A stretch of 64,000 nt of DNA from Chelonoidis abingdonii (taxonomy: Eukaryota; Chordata; Testudines; Testudinidae), in assembly GCF_003597395.2 (NCBI RefSeq), contig NC_133770.1:83288696-83352695 (forward strand). Direction: 5' to 3'. Each line of letters begins with the position of its first letter. The first letter of the stretch is position 1. The notes under the pieces are model-generated. The model saw only the letters and a list, made by a program, of their open reading frames with translations, was not told where the DNA came from and ran no database searches. Positions 12,274-64,000 of the stretch are shown here, piece after piece. Both the position numbers and the translations under genes were made by a program.

Positions 12274-13530
12274 CTTGTTTTTGCTTTATCTAAACTAGTG
12301 AGTTGGAGTGAAGTGCCTGTGAAATCATAACTCAAGGGGCAAAGGCTGTTGCATATTCCTCTCCACGCTGAGTGTGTGGGGGGGGGGGTGGCAAACTCTG
12401 AGTTTATGCTGTACAGTTCCCTGTGCAGCGTAAGATGCTATAATTTTGGGTTTATGCTTCAGAGGGAGTGCATGCCTGGGGACCTGACAGTTACCTTGGC
12501 TTTAGCCTTTCTACTGTTGGTTCATGCAGCCTCTAGTCAGAAAGCCTTCATGTAATTGCAGCTGGGTGTGTCCCTACCTGTGCGAATGCTGGTAGAAGTG
12601 TAGAACCGGGAGCAAGTCTGCAGCTTGTCACAGCAGCACAGTGAGAGAGGGAGCCCAGGCAGTTGGGTCATAGGGCTCAGTAGAACCCCAGTTCCAGGTG
12701 GCGTCCTGGGGGGAACGCGTCACAAACACCTCCAGTAAGTGACCTCCTGACCTAATGTAAGTAACCACTTCAGGGTAACCACAAAATCTCCACTACAGTT
12801 TGGTTCAGCCAGAATACGTTTACTAGGAAATCAGTTTTTTGCTGATCCCTCAAGACAAGGTTCACTGTGTTTGTATGAGAAAAAAGGAATGACTAGCTGA
12901 AATCTGGAGCCTTGAGCACTGAGGTGGACAGTATCTTATAAAGAAAGGAGATGCTATTTGATTTCTGTCTCCACTGCACAAACCAATGTGCACAGCACAG
13001 AAGAGGACTGCAAGAATGGCTTTAGCTGTCTCAGACATTCACTGCCCGTCATCTTTCTTACTCACTTCTAACAATTGAAAAATAGGTCTCTTCAGGAAAA
13101 ATCCAAAAGAGTAAACATGTAAATGTGTACATCAGTGGTTCCCACCCCTTTCCATCCTGGGATCTCATGTTGCCACAAAAGAAAGGGTCACGATTCCCCT
13201 TCCCATCTGTATATGAAGAAAGGGAGGAGAGTTGTGACCTCTACCTCCCATTCCCCCAACCCAGGCTCACCACCACATAAACTGTGAAATTATGAGCAAT
13301 GCCTCACCCACCAAGCATTACTAACTGAACCTGGAGTTCCCAAACACCTGTGGAGGTTGAGATATGCAAAACAGCACTATATTATGTCATTTGTGACATG
13401 GAATACCAAGGTGGCTATGGTAAATGTGCAGTAGGCGAGTTAGGTGATCATAATGGTTCCTTCTAGCTTTAAAATCTATGAATATAAACATTGACTGTGT
13501 TGAACAAAAAATAGGTACAGTACTAATAGA

Positions 13531-13620
13531 TAGGATCATAGAAACTGCTAGACTGGATCAGACCAGCAGTCCATCTAGTCCAGTATCCTGTCTCCAACTA
13601 CGGCCAGAACCAGATGCTTT
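13531..13620 (-). mobile_element. CR1 LINE 3'-end fragment
   Basis: The blocks ctagactggatcagaccagc and agtccatctagtccagtatcc match the reversed CR1 3' end (same pattern as 51660-51730). It is about 90 bp long and abuts the following MITE. Confidence 0.65.
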
Positions 13621-13623
13621 AAG

Positions 13624-13875
13624 ATATGTCTACACAACAGCTGGGCGGTGTAATTTCCAGTGTGGGTAGACATACACATGCTAGCTCTGCTTGAGCTAGC
13701 ACCTAAAAATAGCTGTCTGGTTACAGCCACCTGGGTGGCAACTTAGGCTAGCTGCAATCCTGTCCAATCCCCGGGATACAGACGAGACTGGCTAGCCGGA
13801 GCCACAGCCTATACTGCTGAAGCCACCCTGCTATTTTTAGGCAGTGGCTCGGGCCGAGCTAGCATACATATTTTT
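13624..13875. mobile_element. Non-autonomous DNA element (tatgtctacacaacagctggg type)
   Basis: The left end reads atgtctacacaacagctggg, followed by a gtgggtagacatacacatgc hairpin arm. The blocks gctagctctgcttgagctagc and ctaaaaatagc occur near the left, and ctatttttag and gagctagcatacatatt near the right, as inverted copies. No coding sequence is seen. The right end looks degraded. Confidence 0.6.
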
Positions 13876-14344
13876 ACCCTTTCTGCAAATCACCCTGCTC
13901 AGTTGCTGCATAGAGATACTCAGAGGAAGGTGTAAGAGCCCCACAGTAGATCAATGTGCTCTTCACATGGGTCCCATCCTGATTGCTAATACAGACTGGT
14001 TTAAGCTCTAATGCACTTGGTTTACATCTCTTCCAAATTTTGTGTCTTTGTGTCATTCTGACAGAGTTAGTTAGGTAGCAAAATACTACATCAATGATCA
14101 TTATTTAGAGAAGCTTTAGCACTTGACATTACTAACTGCCCTCCTTGAAAAAAAGTGAGTTTATTCTTTTGGTCCTCACTCATTGTCCCTCTACCATCTC
14201 ACCCTTTTAGTTAAGCAGCAGGCATTGCTATATGCAGTCAATGTGCACTGTGATATAGTTTCTTCTCTATAAGTTGACAAAAGATCCTGATAAGAAAAAG
14301 AAATTGGCTATTACATTTGTAGGTCATGAAAAAATGTTTTCTTT

Positions 14345-14585
14345 AACTGAGTATAGCACTTTGCCATTCAGGATCTCAAGGCATCTTCCAAAAATTAATG
14401 AATTAAGTCACACAACACTCCTTTGTGGTTAAATTCATTACAACTTATCATCCCACTTTGCAGATAAGGACACCAAAGCACAAAGAAATTAAACCACTTG
14501 CCCTAGATCACACAATAAATCAGTGGCAAAGCTAGAAACACAGAACTACTGAATTCCAGTTCTGTGCTTGAACCACTCAACTGAC
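14345..14585 (-). repeat. MIR-like CORE-SINE
   Basis: The stretch has the reversed MIR order: a cattcaggatctcaaggc 5' part, gataaggacaccaaagcaca, aaaccacttgccctagatca, and aaccactcaactgacaag at the tRNA-like end. It is divergent and old. Confidence 0.55.
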
Positions 14586-16073
14586 AAGTCTTCCTTTGGA
14601 AGTAGGAAAAAAGACCAAAATAAGAGGAAAATCAGGCCTGGGGAAGCCAGGGGGTTATAGGTCAGTAATAAGATGCGTTGGCAGAGCTGGGTAGTCTATG
14701 ATAGGAGAAATCTTTGTATTTTCTTGCAAAAATACAACCCTAGAGGGAGAAATCTGCTGCACATTGGTGTTAGCTGGTATCAGCTGACACAGACCCTAAG
14801 TGCACAGTCAACCATTAAATGAAAAACTGGATTTGAGATCTATCACCTGGGACATCTATAGACAATTTATACCTATGACCAAGTAAAATTGGCCAACAGA
14901 TATCTCTGCTGTTCAACATCAGATCACCTGAAGGAATACTTAATAGGCAGTTAGAGAAATTACTCTGCAAGGACACAGATGGAATAGAAGTGAAATGTGC
15001 TAGACACACTTTACAGATATACATTATCTTCATCGAATGGTACCAAACCATCTATCAAAACTGATCCTTTGGAAAGTATTTTTAAATGAAAACAAGAAAA
15101 CTAAAACTATATATTATGGAGAAATCCATGCGTTTAAACACATTTAAAAAAACCTACAGAGTAAAGGTGGAATTTTCCACAGCACTCACCATTAGCCTGA
15201 TTCTGTTGCAGTCAATGGCAAAACTCTCATTGACTTCAATGCGAGCAGAGTTAGGTCAATACTGAGGCCTTAGGAAAAATGTCTCACCTTAAACAGCTAT
15301 TTTTGGCCAAAATTTCACGATCATCCTTTAACAGGTTGTGTGTTTAACTGCTGTGTATTTTGCAAAACCGGATGTTAGACCTCAGACACTAGATATCATA
15401 ACCTGATTTTTTGTAAATGGAGAGATTCTAAATCTAAATACAATTTGTTATTTTCCTCCCTCACCCCATTAAAAAAGTAGGTCTAATAGTCTTCTGATAT
15501 AAAACAGCTTTTTCACTGTATACAGTCAAACTCTGTACCAAGGAAACCTTCAAGCTCTTTTCTTTGTCAAAATTAGGCCATGCAACATCTGTCTTGGATA
15601 GTGCACCACGCAAAAATTCGGTATTGTGAGTGAAATGAAAAATACAAACAAAACAACTCAAAAACAGGCTTGATTATAAATCAAAGGTGGCCAAAATGTT
15701 GCCCACATACCAGCCAGTCAAGTCGCGTGGATGAAGATGGAACATGGCACTTAAGCACGTCATCCTTGAGGACCATATCTCCATATTAAAGACGAATGCA
15801 GCTATAGTCTGCTCATGTTACACTAATCCGATATGCCCTTGGGCTCTTGACAAGTTGCCAGTGAAGCCATAGGCTTGCTGGGCTTATTTGGGCACGCCCG
15901 TTATAAGATGTGTCATTAGAACTGTCCATGTTTTGGGGCATACTCTTTCAGTAGTGTCTTAGAATGCTTTGGTCATTCTTTCCTTGAAGTACAGTGTGCT
16001 GAGTACAGGGTTTAGAGCAGGCAACTTTGTGGCATGAGAGAAATAAAGACAACAACTGCAAAACTGTGTTGTT
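14586..16073. other. Region downstream of CPNE4, nothing firmly recognised
   Basis: A short degraded palindromic repeat (gattctgttgcagtcaatgg to cattgacttcaatgcgagca) lies at about 15190-15265. Otherwise this is AT-rich sequence with no supported gene. Confidence 0.45.
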
Positions 16074-16079
16074 TTTATT
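16074..16079 (-). terminator. Candidate polyadenylation signal AATAAA
   Basis: A canonical AATAAA hexamer on the minus strand lies about 405 bp after the CPNE4 stop. A second one at 16265-16270 lies about 215 bp after it. Which one is used cannot be told from sequence alone. Confidence 0.35.
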
Positions 16080-16483
16080 TTAAACATGCAAAATACAGTT
16101 CATGCATCTGCCATTTTGAAAAATCTTTCATTTCGCAGCAGATAAAACCAAAGATATTTTGGCTATCCGCTCTCAAATGTTTCAAAATGCTTTACAGTGG
16201 AAAGATAATAAGAAATTTAGCAAAATTTCAACAAACCTGTATAAAAACCAGATACAGATAACTTTTTATTTCAAGGCGACATGCTGTAAAGAGTTAGTTT
16301 CCTTCTTCTCATAAAAAGTTTTCAACAATAACAACTGCTTAACAGATTTAAGCCTTTAGGCTACACATGCAAAAAAAATTATTTTAGTTAAAAATCACCA
16401 AAACGTGCTATTTTGTTGTTTGTGTTAAAGACGGTAGTTGTAGTAGTAGCAGTTTGGAGCTGTGTAAAAGTGTGCAGGGAAGT
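16074..16483 (-). other. CPNE4: Probable CPNE4 3' UTR
   Basis: This AT-rich stretch follows the TGA stop. AATAAA signals on the minus strand occur at 16265-16270 and 16074-16079. Either could end the transcript, giving a 3' UTR of roughly 0.2-0.4 kb. A longer UTR with a more distant signal cannot be excluded. No repeat was recognised inside it, which is consistent with conserved UTR sequence. Confidence 0.5.

Positions 16484-64000
<47,517 letters not shown>

Larger units (their letters stand above)
11447..12724 (+). mobile_element. 1.28-kb solo LTR with AACAC target duplication
   Basis: The element begins TGTGACACTG and ends GCGTCACA, so the ends are short inverted repeats with TG...CA. It is flanked by the 5-bp duplication AACAC (11442-11446 and 12725-12729). 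A TATATAAA box at 11917-11924 and an AATAAA signal at 12268-12273 fit a plus-strand LTR with U3, R and U5 parts. No primer-binding site or internal retroviral gene is adjacent, so it is a solo LTR left by recombination. The short frames inside (for example 11945-12148) are not genes. Confidence 0.85.

Noticed and set aside
1..16000. Upstream exons of a neighbouring gene such as MRPL3 on the minus strand
   Set aside because: Synteny recalled from mammals suggested it, but no exon-like match was found by reading the minus strand.

Overview
The window is vertebrate nuclear DNA, and its repeats point to a turtle. It carries CR1 LINE fragments, MIR-like CORE-SINEs, Penelope-like 3' ends fused to short tRNA-derived SINE heads, several MITE families and solo LTRs of the kinds common in chelonian genomes. 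There are no bacterial genes, operons, CRISPR arrays or rRNA/tRNA genes. The species assignment is an inference from repeat content, not a database match.

The one host gene I can support is copine-4 (CPNE4), on the minus strand and entering from the right edge. Six coding exons were found by translation and splice-site inspection: 63615-63748, 43927-43981, 31925-31976, 27546-27679, 23882-24118 and 16484-16615. All have GT/AG boundaries and compatible phases. They join into 247 codons plus a TGA stop, covering the von Willebrand A-type (copine) domain and the C-terminal tail. The two N-terminal C2 domains must lie beyond position 64000. Five introns separate the exons: about 7.3, 3.4, 4.2, 11.9 and 19.6 kb, counted from the 3' end of the gene backwards.

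Positions 1 to about 16000 lie downstream of CPNE4. They look intergenic and are rich in repeats. From left to right they hold a GC-rich element with alternating inverted units (2063-2864), a solo LTR (3171-3794), a Harbinger-like fragment with a Myb/SANT coding remnant (about 5778-6319), a Tc1/mariner MITE with TA duplications (11242-11422), a 1.28-kb solo LTR with a 5-bp duplication (11447-12724), and CR1, MITE and MIR pieces up to 14.6 kb.

The introns carry a 799-bp hAT element with a perfect 8-bp target duplication (17584-18382), a short hairpin MITE 56 bp past a splice donor (31723-31868), a CR1 piece with ORF1 esterase and ORF2 endonuclease remnants (about 35040-35944), a second LTR of the 3.2-kb family with a CATTG duplication (41796-42407), an internally inverted Penelope-like fragment (49262-49790), a CR1 3' half with reverse-transcriptase remnants (about 51655-52880), a CpG-rich hairpin MITE (55408-55645) and a 152-bp-arm inverted repeat about 95% identical between arms (61665-61992). 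A diffuse family of short palindromic repeats recurs throughout.

I found no previously undescribed multi-gene system. The items most worth a second look are the long hairpin inside the CPNE4 transcript, the in-frame tandem splice donor at 43915/43927, the inverted Penelope-like fragment and an unexplained degenerate coding stretch at 39110-39900.
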